A stretch of 64,000 nucleotides of DNA from Candidatus Krumholzibacteriota bacterium (GCA_016933255.1 JAFGBF010000003.1:124001-188000); one strand, 5' to 3'; numbered from the stretch's first letter, positions 30,789 to 40,886 are shown. A program made the numbers and translations. Notes: generated by a model from the letters alone, not told the origin.

Positions 30789-33458
30789 ATGAATAAGATG
30801 ATCGATCACATACCAGCCGGTTCTTATTACGATCTTCTTTTACCTTCGGTAGAGAAGCCCTCAAGATATATCGGCCGTGAATTGAATCTTTCATCGAAGG
30901 GATTTATAGATGGCGGGTTCAATGTCGTGCTGGTTTTTCCCGATCTTTACGAGATCGGGATGTCCCATCAGGGCATAAGGCTGCTCTACGATATTCTCTC
31001 ACGCAAAGAGAGTGCCGGGGTAGAGTTTGTCTTTGCTCCCTGGCCCGATATGGAGAAAAAACTCAGAGAATCGGGGGAGCCTCTCAGGTCGCTGCAGACC
31101 GGGACACCGGTATCGTCCTTTGATCTTGTAGGGATAACCATCCCGTATGAGCTTCACTATACAAATATCCTTACGATACTCGGACTTTCCTCTATTCCTC
31201 TTGAGAGGTCCGACAGGCATGAGAATGATCCTATAGTCATCGCCGGCGGCCCCTGTGCCACGAACCCTCTGCCTATCCTCAATACTCTCGATGCTGTTTT
31301 TGTCGGGGACGGAGAAGAATCTCTGCCGGAAGCGGTCGATCTCCTTGCTGGAATAAAGGCACGCCAGGGGGGGAGGGATGAGGCGAGAAAGGCTCTTGCT
31401 TCAGTCGAAGGCGTATATGTCGATGGAATCTCCGAGTCGATAGTCCCGAGAAAATATCTTCTGGCCGATGGGGATCTTCCCCGCAAGCCGATAGTCCCTT
31501 CAGCAAGCATAGTCCATGAGAGGTTATCGATAGAGATCCTCCGGGGATGTACCAGGGGATGCAGATTCTGTCACGCGGGAATGACATATCGTCCCAGAAG
31601 GGAACGAAGTGTCGATGAGATCACAGAGGCGGTATGTTCCGGCCTTGATGCTTCAGGGTGGGAAGAAGTCTCTCTTCTTTCTCTTTCTACATCGGATTAC
31701 TCGCGGTTCGATGAGCTTGTCCAGCGGATAGGTCCGGAACTTGAGAAACGAAGGGTTTCTCTCGCACTTCCAAGCCTGAGGCCGGAGACGATCTCTTCGT
31801 CGGTATTGTCGGCTTCAGCTATTGTCAGGAAGTCGGGTTTTACCATTGCTCCCGAAGCAGGTACAGAGAGGCTCCGGAGAGTCATCAACAAGGCGATGTC
31901 GGATGATGAGATCATGAGCGCGTGCACCGGTATCCTCGATGCCGGCTGGCAGACCCTGAAACTCTATTTCATGATCGGGCTTCCGACGGAGACAGAGGAT
32001 GATCTCGAAGGAATAGCTTCGCTTGTCGAAAGGATATTGAACATACCCCGGGGGAGAAAAAGGTTTAAGCTCAATATATCTGTTTCTCCGTTTGTTCCCA
32101 GGGTCCAGACCCCTTTTCAGTGGGAAAGACAGTCTTCGATCGAAGAAATTACCGGGAAAGAGGAATATCTCGCAAAGAGGATCAAGCACAGGAACGTCCA
32201 GCTCAGCATGAGAGAACCCAGGATCAGCGCCCTCGAAGGGATATTTGCCAGAGGTTCGGCCGATCTCTGGCCGGTCATCAGGAGTGCGTACGAAAAAGGG
32301 TGCAGGTTTGACGCGTGGAGGGACTATTTTCGATTCGATCTATGGCAGGAGGCTGTAAGAGAACATGGATATTCGATGCAGGGGCTGCTGGAAGGATTTG
32401 ATCCTGAGGCCCGCCTTCCCTGGGAGAGGTTCGGCTCAAGGGTGAGCAGAGGATTCCTCCTCCGCGAGCGGGAAAAAGCTTTTGCAGGCGAGACGACAGA
32501 GGACTGCAGAACGGGGGAATGCACAGGGTGCGGGGCCTGCGTGGACGAAAGCGACTTCGAAGCGGGGAAAGGAGCTTCATCAGAAAACGGGATACCAGAT
32601 GTGGATTCCGATCCGCGGGTTAAGACCGAATCTTCCGGTCAGGAAGACCCTCCTGTGCGATACAGGTGCATTTATTCCAAAACCGGCCTTGCCGGGTATA
32701 TCTCTCACAGGGAGTTCATTAATATTCTGCACAGGGCTCTCAGAAGAAGCGGGCTTCCATTAAGTTACAGCGAAGGATTTCACCCTCTCGCAAAAATATC
32801 CATGGGGCCTTCTCTTGCTGTGGGGATCGAGGGCGAAGAGGAATTTTTCGATATTGAACTTATCTCGGCGGCGGAGGTCGTTCCAGCCCTCTTCGACGAT
32901 CTGTTGCCTGAGGGGATAAGGGTCGTTTCCTGCACGGGGCCTTTCCTGAAAAAAACGGGGAAACTTCCCTCTGAAGCCAGGTATCATTACCGGCTGGGCC
33001 TGGAGGCTGCGGTGAGGGTGACATCTGCTGATTCGGGGACCTCAGACGATACTCTGTTGCCCGATGCCGACCGGATGTGGTATCTTCGCGGAGGAGATGA
33101 TCCTTCTTTATCGGAAGGTGCCGCAAAGGAAGATATTTCGATCGAACTGGCGCCTTCTCGATGGCTGGCTGAAAAGTTGTTGGATCTTTTCGAATCGGGC
33201 AGTAAGATAGTTGATCGAAAGGGAAGAGATCGGTCCTGCATCGGTTGCGGGATCGTTGAAGATATAGACGAAAATACGTTGGATCTCTATATCGGTGCTG
33301 ATGGGTCTCCCGGGATACGGGATATCCTCTCTCACCTCCTCACGGAAAAGGTGGCTGATGTAGTGAGAATAAAACGGAAAAAAATCTTGTATTTGACAAA
33401 TGGCCGGTATATCGGACCTGAAGAAAGGGTCGTCTCTGCCGGTCGGGAAAAGGCATGA
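30789..33458 (+). CDS. TIGR03960-type B12-binding/radical SAM protein fused to DUF2344 domain
   Basis: RGCTRGCRFCHAG radical SAM motif; C-terminal YRCIYSKTGLAGYISHREFINILHRALRRSGLPLSYSEGFHPLAKIS. Confidence 0.9.
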   Translation: MNKMIDHIPAGSYYDLLLPSVEKPSRYIGRELNLSSKGFIDGGFNVVLVFPDLYEIGMSHQGIRLLYDILSRKESAGVEFVFAPWPDMEKKLRESGEPLRSLQTGTPVSSFDLVGITIPYELHYTNILTILGLSSIPLERSDRHENDPIVIAGGPCATNPLPILNTLDAVFVGDGEESLPEAVDLLAGIKARQGGRDEARKALASVEGVYVDGISESIVPRKYLLADGDLPRKPIVPSASIVHERLSIEILRGCTRGCRFCHAGMTYRPRRERSVDEITEAVCSGLDASGWEEVSLLSLSTSDYSRFDELVQRIGPELEKRRVSLALPSLRPETISSSVLSASAIVRKSGFTIAPEAGTERLRRVINKAMSDDEIMSACTGILDAGWQTLKLYFMIGLPTETEDDLEGIASLVERILNIPRGRKRFKLNISVSPFVPRVQTPFQWERQSSIEEITGKEEYLAKRIKHRNVQLSMREPRISALEGIFARGSADLWPVIRSAYEKGCRFDAWRDYFRFDLWQEAVREHGYSMQGLLEGFDPEARLPWERFGSRVSRGFLLREREKAFAGETTEDCRTGECTGCGACVDESDFEAGKGASSENGIPDVDSDPRVKTESSGQEDPPVRYRCIYSKTGLAGYISHREFINILHRALRRSGLPLSYSEGFHPLAKISMGPSLAVGIEGEEEFFDIELISAAEVVPALFDDLLPEGIRVVSCTGPFLKKTGKLPSEARYHYRLGLEAAVRVTSADSGTSDDTLLPDADRMWYLRGGDDPSLSEGAAKEDISIELAPSRWLAEKLLDLFESGSKIVDRKGRDRSCIGCGIVEDIDENTLDLYIGADGSPGIRDILSHLLTEKVADVVRIKRKKILYLTNGRYIGPEERVVSAGREKA

Positions 33459-34984
33459 AAAAAGAAATAGTAATCAACTACACGAAGGGTGAGGTCAGGA
33501 TCGCTATCCTGGAAGATGACGAACTGGTAGAGTTTTTGATCGAACGCGAGGAAAACAGAAGGACAGTCGGAGGAATATATTCGGGAAAGATCAATGCTGT
33601 AATACCCGGGATTCAGGCTGCGTTCGTCGATATCGGGCAGGAGAAAGCCGCGTTTCTGCATGTCAGCGACGTGGCGACGGGATCTCTGGATCCCGATCTT
33701 CTCGATGACGATGATTATGTTCCGAGTGGAAGAAGAAAACGAAGAGATTTTCCTCCGATCGAATCGCTTCTCAAAAAAGGCCAGGATCTTGTCGTACAGA
33801 TCCGCAAAGAGGCCATAGGGACCAAGGGGCCGAGGATATCGTCGCAGATCTCGCTTCCAGGGCGTTTTGCCGTTCTTATGCCGAATCTTGACCACGTCGG
33901 CGTCAGCAAAAAAATAGAGAACCGCAAGGAGCGGAACAGGCTGCGCGGCATCGTCCGTAAATACCGTCCGAAAGGATCGGCTGTAATCGTCAGGACGGCA
34001 GGGTACGGGGTCGAGGAAGAGCAGCTTCGCGACGACATAAAACAGCTCGATAAAAGATGGAAACAGATCGCGAAGAATATCGAGAAGGCTACTCCTCCCG
34101 CCCTCGTTCACGAGGATGTGGATATCACCGTATTTGCCCTAAGGGATCTGTTTACTGAGGATGTAGACCAGATCACGATAGACAATAAACATGAATATGA
34201 ACGCCTCAAATCATATCTCGATTCGATAGGCGAAAACCTCTCATCGAAAGTGAAGTTCTATAACGATAAAAATCCCATCTTCGATTACTATGAGATAGAA
34301 GATGATATCGAGAAGACTCTGGAAAGCAAAATCTGGGTGCGCAAGGGCGGGTATATAGTGATAGAACATACCGAGGCCCTTGTCTCTATCGATGTCAATA
34401 CGGGAAGGTTTACAGGTAAGAAGAATCAGGAAGATACGATCCTGCAGACGAATCTGATAGCCGCGCGGGAGATCGCCAGGCAGCTGAGGCTGAGGGATAT
34501 CGGGGGCATCATCGTTATCGATTTTATCGATATGGAGCGAGAAGAGAATAGGAAAAAGGTCTATAACGAATTCCGGACCTGCCTGAAAAAAGACCGTTCG
34601 AGGGCGAGGATCTCGCCTATCAGCGACCTGGGCCTGATCGAGGTAAGTCGAAAGAGGGTTCGTCCTAGCCTTTTACACTATTACAGTGATGAATGCCCAT
34701 ATTGTGTCGGCAGCGGGAAGATATTGAGTATCGAATCGATGGCGATGAAGGTGGAACAGTGGATAAGACGCATCGGTTCCCAGAGAAACATCCAGGGTAT
34801 GCAGTTCCGTGTAAATCCCGTTCTCGGCATCTTTCTGAGAGAAGAGAGGGGAGAACATATCCACGAGCTTGCTGACAGCTACAAGATAATAGTCGAGGTT
34901 ATCGACGACCCGAGAATGCACAGAGAGGATTTTCATATCCATTCGCTCGATGGAAAGCGGGACCTGAAGGCAGAGTTTGTCTGA
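33455..34984 (+). CDS. rng: Ribonuclease E/G family
   Basis: VGGIYSGKINAVIPGIQAAFVDIGQEKAAFLHVSD; VSIDVNTGRFTGKKN; CPYC zinc-link motif. Confidence 0.95.
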   Translation: MKKEIVINYTKGEVRIAILEDDELVEFLIEREENRRTVGGIYSGKINAVIPGIQAAFVDIGQEKAAFLHVSDVATGSLDPDLLDDDDYVPSGRRKRRDFPPIESLLKKGQDLVVQIRKEAIGTKGPRISSQISLPGRFAVLMPNLDHVGVSKKIENRKERNRLRGIVRKYRPKGSAVIVRTAGYGVEEEQLRDDIKQLDKRWKQIAKNIEKATPPALVHEDVDITVFALRDLFTEDVDQITIDNKHEYERLKSYLDSIGENLSSKVKFYNDKNPIFDYYEIEDDIEKTLESKIWVRKGGYIVIEHTEALVSIDVNTGRFTGKKNQEDTILQTNLIAAREIARQLRLRDIGGIIVIDFIDMEREENRKKVYNEFRTCLKKDRSRARISPISDLGLIEVSRKRVRPSLLHYYSDECPYCVGSGKILSIESMAMKVEQWIRRIGSQRNIQGMQFRVNPVLGIFLREERGEHIHELADSYKIIVEVIDDPRMHREDFHIHSLDGKRDLKAEFV

Positions 34985-35072
34985 CGAAGAATGCCGGCCG
35001 GTCCCTGGATCGTCGGATTGATTCGGGCCGGGAGTGCGGCCTTGCAGATTCACAGGCGGTAATTAAGAAAGC

Positions 35073-35106
35073 AAAACGGTGGAGATCTTCAGGTCTCCAC
35101 CGTTTT
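35073..35106. terminator. Rho-independent, probably bidirectional terminator
   Basis: AAAACGGTGGAGATC-TTCA-GGTCTCCACCGTTTTT perfect-looking stem with A/T tracts on both sides, between convergent genes. Confidence 0.9.
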
Positions 35107-35152
35107 TATGTCGTTTTCTATATTCTCTTATCTGATACAGAGACGGTATCTT

Positions 35153-35716
35153 CTAAAAAGCGACTCCGCCCCTCATTATGAAACCAGGACCGTACGACAT
35201 TTCGAAATCATCGTTACCCCCGGTCGGAGATCCGGTTATCCCGATCATCGCCAGCCAGTTGATGCCGTTCTCCATCGGGAATATCGCTTCTACAGTACCA
35301 TGAATGATGAAAAACCCCGCTGAATCGACATAGTCGTTGGAACTGAGAGCCCCGTAGCATAAACCGAATCCCGGACGGAAGATTATGTTGGTATTTTCCG
35401 GTTTTATCCAGGCCTTAAGGCTGAATCCAAATTCGAACATAGTCGATGAAGCGTCCTCGTAGCCGAAATTGCTGATATTTGTCAACAGTCCGCCCGAGAT
35501 CTTGGGGCCGAGCTTGTAATCAAGCCCGGCGCTGAGGCTGTAGCTCATGTCTGTATCTGCATCGTAATCGTCGACCCAGAAAGTCCCAGGGCTAATGAAA
35601 CCTGCCTGGAAGTTGAAAGTCGTTGTCTTTTCCATGAATTCTTCTGCGAGTGACGCGGAGGCCCAAAGCACAGAAAGAACCATAACCAGAACACATGCGC
35701 GCAAAACCTTTGACAT
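35153..35716 (-). CDS. Outer membrane beta-barrel-like protein
   Basis: Signal peptide, alternating aromatic strands (TFNFQAGFISPGTFWVDDYD...GLDYKLGPKISGGLL), C-terminal GGVAF. Confidence 0.7.
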   Translation of the reverse strand: MSKVLRACVLVMVLSVLWASASLAEEFMEKTTTFNFQAGFISPGTFWVDDYDADTDMSYSLSAGLDYKLGPKISGGLLTNISNFGYEDASSTMFEFGFSLKAWIKPENTNIIFRPGFGLCYGALSSNDYVDSAGFFIIHGTVEAIFPMENGINWLAMIGITGSPTGGNDDFEMSYGPGFIMRGGVAF

Positions 35717-35937
35717 ACAGCCCTCCCATGAAAAGGAAAAATGACCCAGTCGCCGAAGTGTATGTGGCTCTTCGTAATTCTGTCAAGAAAGAACAGGATT
35801 ATTTTGTTTCTCAATAATTATTTGCTGGAATTGTTTTCTCATCACGGCAATAGTGGTATTTATATTCGGGATGAAGGTTCTTTCGCAATGGACCGCCGGC
35901 ATGGCGGAGATAATGCAGATGGAGGGCTATTGAACAG

Positions 35938-36786
35938 ATGCGGCTGAAAATCCAGGTATTAGCGGCAGTAATGTTTGTCCTGGCGATATCGGTCTGGGGT
36001 TCTATCAGGCCTTCAGGCGATCGACGCTGGGCCGATGATCAGGCGAGGTCTGTTTCGGTGAGTTTCAACGATTCATCAGTTACGATCGAAAATGCGAGAC
36101 ACTTCGACCACTGTCCGGAAAACGGAGGAAAAGCTGTCCAGCGCTGGGGGATAGACCGATATAATCTGTCCGATCTTCATAGCGTCTGGCTGATCATTTC
36201 TCTTTTCGACCGCGACAGGCGCGGACCCGCACACCCCTTTTTAAGTTTTCAATTTGGAGATACTTCTTTTGTCGCGGTATCGGTCGAGGCACGACGCGAA
36301 TCTCACGAATCATATTCAATATGGAAAGGAATGATTAAGAGATTTGAACTTGTATATATAATCACCGATGAACGTGATATTGTGAAACTGCGCGCGATCT
36401 GCCGCGATGACGCTGTTTATATCTACCCGATAAGTGCTTCTCCCGAAAAAGTCCGAAAGTTATTTGTAGATATCCTTGAAAGAGCAGTTCAGCTCGGGAA
36501 AGACCCTGAATTTTACAATACGATCTGGAACAACTGCACGACGAACGTGCTTGACCATGCCAACGCAGTGGCTTCCGAGAAGATTCCAGGGGGATTGTAT
36601 TTGATCCTGCCCGGGTATTGCGATAAAGTGGCGCTCTCTCAGGGATTGATCGATGAAGAAGGGCCGCTTGACGAAGTGCGGAAGCGGTTCATGGTAAATG
36701 ACAGGGTGAGAAAATACGCGGATAACCCTGAGTTTTCAGTTATGATCAGGCAGACAGGATCAGATCCCGATCAACCCGCTCCCTGA
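35938..36786 (+). CDS. DUF4105-like (Lnb N-terminal periplasmic domain) protein
   Basis: FYNTIWNNCTTNVLDHAN and HPFLSFQFGD motifs. Confidence 0.82.
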   Translation: MRLKIQVLAAVMFVLAISVWGSIRPSGDRRWADDQARSVSVSFNDSSVTIENARHFDHCPENGGKAVQRWGIDRYNLSDLHSVWLIISLFDRDRRGPAHPFLSFQFGDTSFVAVSVEARRESHESYSIWKGMIKRFELVYIITDERDIVKLRAICRDDAVYIYPISASPEKVRKLFVDILERAVQLGKDPEFYNTIWNNCTTNVLDHANAVASEKIPGGLYLILPGYCDKVALSQGLIDEEGPLDEVRKRFMVNDRVRKYADNPEFSVMIRQTGSDPDQPAP

Positions 36787-36799
36787 GGCCGTTATACGA

Positions 36800-37846
36800 T
36801 TAATCACTGCCGGCAAGCTCCGCCGCGATCCTCCAGTAAGGGTCTGATTTAGGATGTTCGAGAGGAACCGAGCTGCCGTTTTCTTCGATTTTCATCCCCT
36901 CGCTGTTGTCGAGGACTTCGCCGACTATCGCGCATTCGATCCCTTCCGCGTTCATCGCCGAGACGATATCGCCAGCTTCTTCAGGCGCTGCTATTGCGAT
37001 AAGCGTGCCCTCGCTTATCGCGCAAAACGGATCAAAATCAAAAAGCTCAGCTGTCCTGGCGACGACCGGCAGGATCGGTATCGAACTTTTGTCTATACGC
37101 AATCCGAAAGAACCGGCTCTTGCCATCTCGAAAAGCCCTCCCCAGATACCGCACTCGGTCGCGTCGTGCATCGCGCGGACTCCCCTGAAGCGGCGAGCGA
37201 TGATGCAGTCATCCATAACTGACATCTTGTAGAAGATGTCTTCAGCCTCTTTTCTGAACTGTTCGCCTCCCGCTTTGATAAAGTGCTTCGGGAACCCTGC
37301 GGCAAGAAGGCCTGTCGCTTCTACAGCAGCTCCTTTAGTTATCAATATGCTGTCGCCTGTTTTCACCAGGTGGGGCCCGCGTAGATCGGATACCGGCCCT
37401 TCAGCGATCGTTGTGGCTCCCCCTACCATAGGATAATTGCACCCTGTGTATCTGGCTGTATGTCCGGTGAGGATTGTTATCCCGTACTTGCAGGATTCAT
37501 CGTGGACGACCTGCCAGAGTTCTTCAAGTTCTGCCTCGGTGATTGAAGGGGGCAGATTGAGATCGATCGTAAGATATCTCGGAGTGAGTCCTGATACGGC
37601 TACATCGCAGAAAACGATATGGAAGGCAAACCACGCAGCGCGTGAAAATCCGTATTCAGGCATGATGAAGAACGGATCGGAAGACATGGCCAGGCATCTG
37701 TCTCCGAATCTGATAACGCCGTAATCGACGCCGTGACGGGGCCCCATCACTACTGATTCGTCTTCTACTCCGAGCCTTGGATATATAACACGGTCAAAGA
37801 ACTCCGGATGGATCTTGCCCAGATCGGGCAGTTTTGATTTCGACAT
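36800..37846 (-). CDS. AIR synthase-related (HypE/ThiL-like) protein, TPP-riboswitch controlled
   Basis: AIR-synthase fold pattern (SSDPFFIMPEYG...FCDVAVSGLTPRYLTIDLNLP...VKTGDSILITKGAAVEATGLL); preceded by a TPP aptamer. Confidence 0.82.
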   Translation of the reverse strand: MSKSKLPDLGKIHPEFFDRVIYPRLGVEDESVVMGPRHGVDYGVIRFGDRCLAMSSDPFFIMPEYGFSRAAWFAFHIVFCDVAVSGLTPRYLTIDLNLPPSITEAELEELWQVVHDESCKYGITILTGHTARYTGCNYPMVGGATTIAEGPVSDLRGPHLVKTGDSILITKGAAVEATGLLAAGFPKHFIKAGGEQFRKEAEDIFYKMSVMDDCIIARRFRGVRAMHDATECGIWGGLFEMARAGSFGLRIDKSSIPILPVVARTAELFDFDPFCAISEGTLIAIAAPEEAGDIVSAMNAEGIECAIVGEVLDNSEGMKIEENGSSVPLEHPKSDPYWRIAAELAGSD

Positions 37847-37851
37847 GACCT

Positions 37852-37978
37852 ACTCCCTTCGCAGGCATTACCCTGATCAGGTTCGTCCCCCCGAGCGGGG
37901 AGAGGGTCTCCCGGTACCTCCGGGACTCTCAGCCCTGGTTCCCGGCCTCGACGGCCGCGGGAAAAGGCTCCCCTGAAT
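37852..37978 (-). promoter_or_regulatory. TPP riboswitch (THI element)
   Basis: Minus strand: GGGGAGCC...GGGCTGAGAGTCCC...ACCCTCTCC...GAACCTGATCAGGGTAATGCCTGCGAAGGGAG, matching the conserved TPP aptamer core. Confidence 0.96.
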
Positions 37979-38350
37979 CTACTGTGAATCATGATATACT
38001 TGCCTCTCTCATCCAGTCAACTTGAAAGAGGAGCTTTGCAAGTTGACTTCTCTGAGATTGACGGATAGACCGCCCCGAGGGGATTTATCATCGCAGATAA
38101 TAAGCAGATCATGCAGGACACGAAGATGTTGGAACAACGAAGGCCCGCACCTGCGTTCTGAATCGGGATGATCGACGGTTTGAAAGATAAAGATTATTAT
38201 GAAGAAACAGTATAAATAGTAGTTAGGCACAGACGCCTAATGATAGAAAGGAGCAAGCTGCGAAAACTCTGGACACTACCTATTCTATTGTCTTATCCTG
38301 CGTTTGTTGACAAGCAAAACCATTAACTTCTGCAATAGAGGGGCGTTGCA

Positions 38351-39007
38351 GTGGCGAAAATCAGAATACTGCTGATCGAAGATAATCGTCTGCTCCGTGA
38401 AGGCATCGCCGCCATGCTGAATGGCCAGAGCGATCTCGAAGTCGTCGCGCGAGCCGAAGACGGAGACGTGGTTGTGCAGGTGAAGAAGATGAAAAATCCC
38501 CCCGACATCATTCTCCTGGATCTGGGGCTGGAAAAGGAAAACAGCCTGAATCTGATGACCGGCCTGCTGAAAGAGGTGCCGGCGGCGCGATTCATCGCCA
38601 TGGACATGTTCCCCGAACAACTCGATATCATCGAGTTCGTTCAGGCCGGCGGCAGTGGCTTTATTCTTAAGACCGCATCGCTGGACGATTACCTTCAAAC
38701 CATAAGAAAGGTCGTGGCGGACGAAAAGGTCCTTCCACCGGCCCTGACCAATTCACTCTTCACGCAAATCATCGAGACGGCGCTTAAAACCGGCAAAGAA
38801 ATCCCTAAGAATTCGATACAGTTGACCAGCCGGGAGCGGGAGATCGTCACCCTTATTTCCGAGGGCCTCGCAAACAAGGAAATCGCCGAACGCCTCCATA
38901 TCGCCACCTACACCGTAAAGAGCCATGTGCACAATATCCTGGAAAAACTCGCGCTCAATACCCGCCTGCAGATAGCAGCCTTTATCCGAAAAGAAGAGTC
39001 TAGGTGA
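38351..39007 (+). CDS. NarL/FixJ-type response regulator (REC + LuxR HTH)
   Basis: RILLIEDNRLLREGI...IILLDLGL; LTSREREIVTLISEGLANKEIAERLHIATYTVKSHVHNILEKL; GTG start. Confidence 0.93.
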   Translation: MAKIRILLIEDNRLLREGIAAMLNGQSDLEVVARAEDGDVVVQVKKMKNPPDIILLDLGLEKENSLNLMTGLLKEVPAARFIAMDMFPEQLDIIEFVQAGGSGFILKTASLDDYLQTIRKVVADEKVLPPALTNSLFTQIIETALKTGKEIPKNSIQLTSREREIVTLISEGLANKEIAERLHIATYTVKSHVHNILEKLALNTRLQIAAFIRKEESR

Positions 39008-39224
39008 CAGCGTTCCGGCCTTGATATACTCACTACTCGCGTGAGGGGCTGATTCTTATGGACTAGCTCCTTTTCCATCCTTTCGGGCGATTTACCCGCG
39101 CCCCATTTCCGAGTATATTTCATATATGAGTATCGCGCCGGACAATAATTTGAAAGGAGCGGGGACGGATCGTTACGGTGCGGTTAATTAATCAGTTTTG
39201 TTATTCACCACGAAAGGAACAGAA

Positions 39225-39659
39225 ATGTCAAAACGAATAGCGGTACGGGCAGTCCTGATGATGTGTGTCCTCTTTTACGCCGGAACGGCTCTGGGGCAGG
39301 ACAAGATTCAAAACTACTTCAACGACGCCGCGATCAAGGTAAAGGCAACGAACGACCCATCGCAAAAGCGTGAGATTCTGAGCACTAAAATTCAGAATAT
39401 GTCGACGGCTCTTGACAAGATCAGGGATTCATCGTTCGTGTCGGAATCAGACCGCGCGGGCATCGATCGCACCAGGGCCAGCCTAAAGGAGAAGCAGGAC
39501 GAGCTGGCGGGCACCAATGGTTTCAAGCGAGTTTCCGACACTCGGCTCAACGCATTCTCCGATTACCTGGTTCAGGATATGGAACAGGCCGACAGGACGA
39601 TAACGATGAGCGTCGTCACGGCTCTCCTGATAGTGATCGTAATTATCCTTGTTACGTAA
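39225..39659 (+). CDS. Hypothetical secreted protein with C-terminal TM anchor
   Basis: Signal peptide and C-terminal hydrophobic VVTALLIVIVIILVT; RBS GAAAGGAA. Confidence 0.75.
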   Translation: MSKRIAVRAVLMMCVLFYAGTALGQDKIQNYFNDAAIKVKATNDPSQKREILSTKIQNMSTALDKIRDSSFVSESDRAGIDRTRASLKEKQDELAGTNGFKRVSDTRLNAFSDYLVQDMEQADRTITMSVVTALLIVIVIILVT

Positions 39660-39693
39660 TCCGGGTGTTTCGCCGGTATTCGCGTGGTTTGGC

Positions 39694-40815
39694 ATGAAAA
39701 GTACGGTTAATCGATCTTTCGAAAGAGTCAAGCGGTGTAAATCAATACCGGTTGCGGGCGTCGCCTGTGCGGCGTTTGCTTTACTGTTCTTTTCATGCAG
39801 TTCGATACCGCCTTCCTATCGCGCGATTTCACTGGAAGACGAGAATCATCTTCCAGTGCGGTATTCGATTGTGTTCATCATTCACGGCGATGGCGGATAC
39901 CTTTATCACGATGCCGGCGGAAACGCGCATAGAGCAGACGAGGTGACCCTTGCAAAGGCGAAAACGGTCGCTGAGAATAATTTGCGGGCCGAGGTGTTTA
40001 TCTTCCATGAAAGACACAGAAGACACTTCATGCTTTTCTTCCCCCGTCGCGACGGAACATTCTATTATTATCGGAACGGCCGCCTTGCTGCTCAGGAATC
40101 GTATTGGCGCGATCAGGGCGAATTGCGTTTCGATCCTGAAATGGAGCTCTATACCCGTTTCCATGCAGAAGGTTCACCCGGGCCGGTGAGTATGTTTCTG
40201 TATTTCGGCCATGAAATCCCCGAATACGGCGGGGAGGGCTACGACGCCTCGTACAAGAATCGGACCTTCACGATCGACGACCTGTCGGAAGGATTGAAAA
40301 TTATCACGCGGGATTCCACGAAGGTGGATCTCGTGGTGCTTTCCACATGTTTCAACGGCACGCCTCATACCATGGAAGCGCTTGCTCCGCACGCGCGGTA
40401 CGTCATTGCCTCACCGGACAATCTTCACCTCTCGTACTTCGATATCGGCTCATTTGAACGGCTGGACACAGGATTGCGGGAAGGAGACGTGTCGGAATTC
40501 GCGAAGAAATTTGCTCGACACGCGTTCGACAGACTGGCGGAGGAATTGCAGACGACTGTGACCGTTGTCGTGTACGACATGGAGCTCGTCAGGCCATTCG
40601 TGAGTTCCGTAAAAGATGTCTACGATCGCACCCTGATCTCATTGGAAGGAAAAGCGTCCGGTTCGATTGAACGATGCGATTGCGCCGAAGATCCAGCATA
40701 CGCATCGCCAGAGATGAGCGAGGGGGTAACAGTGCTGTACCGCCCGCCGCAGTTCGGACGTTCGAAGAACAAGGATGGCCACTCGGGGTGGGAATGTTGG
40801 AGGATTGTTAAGTGA
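39694..40815 (+). CDS. Putative lipoprotein with clostripain (C11)/caspase-fold-like domain
   Basis: Lipobox LLFFSC; LYFGHEIPEYGGEGYD...TIDDLSEGLKII...VDLVVLSTCFNGTPHTMEALAPHARYVIASPDNLHLSYFD resembles C11 His/Cys dyad layout. Confidence 0.55.
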   Translation: MKSTVNRSFERVKRCKSIPVAGVACAAFALLFFSCSSIPPSYRAISLEDENHLPVRYSIVFIIHGDGGYLYHDAGGNAHRADEVTLAKAKTVAENNLRAEVFIFHERHRRHFMLFFPRRDGTFYYYRNGRLAAQESYWRDQGELRFDPEMELYTRFHAEGSPGPVSMFLYFGHEIPEYGGEGYDASYKNRTFTIDDLSEGLKIITRDSTKVDLVVLSTCFNGTPHTMEALAPHARYVIASPDNLHLSYFDIGSFERLDTGLREGDVSEFAKKFARHAFDRLAEELQTTVTVVVYDMELVRPFVSSVKDVYDRTLISLEGKASGSIERCDCAEDPAYASPEMSEGVTVLYRPPQFGRSKNKDGHSGWECWRIVK

Positions 40816-40886
40816 TCCGGAGTCGTGCGAAACGTTCGCATAACAAAGCCGGAACTTTCGGACCGGTTAAAAGGAAGAGATAAAAA

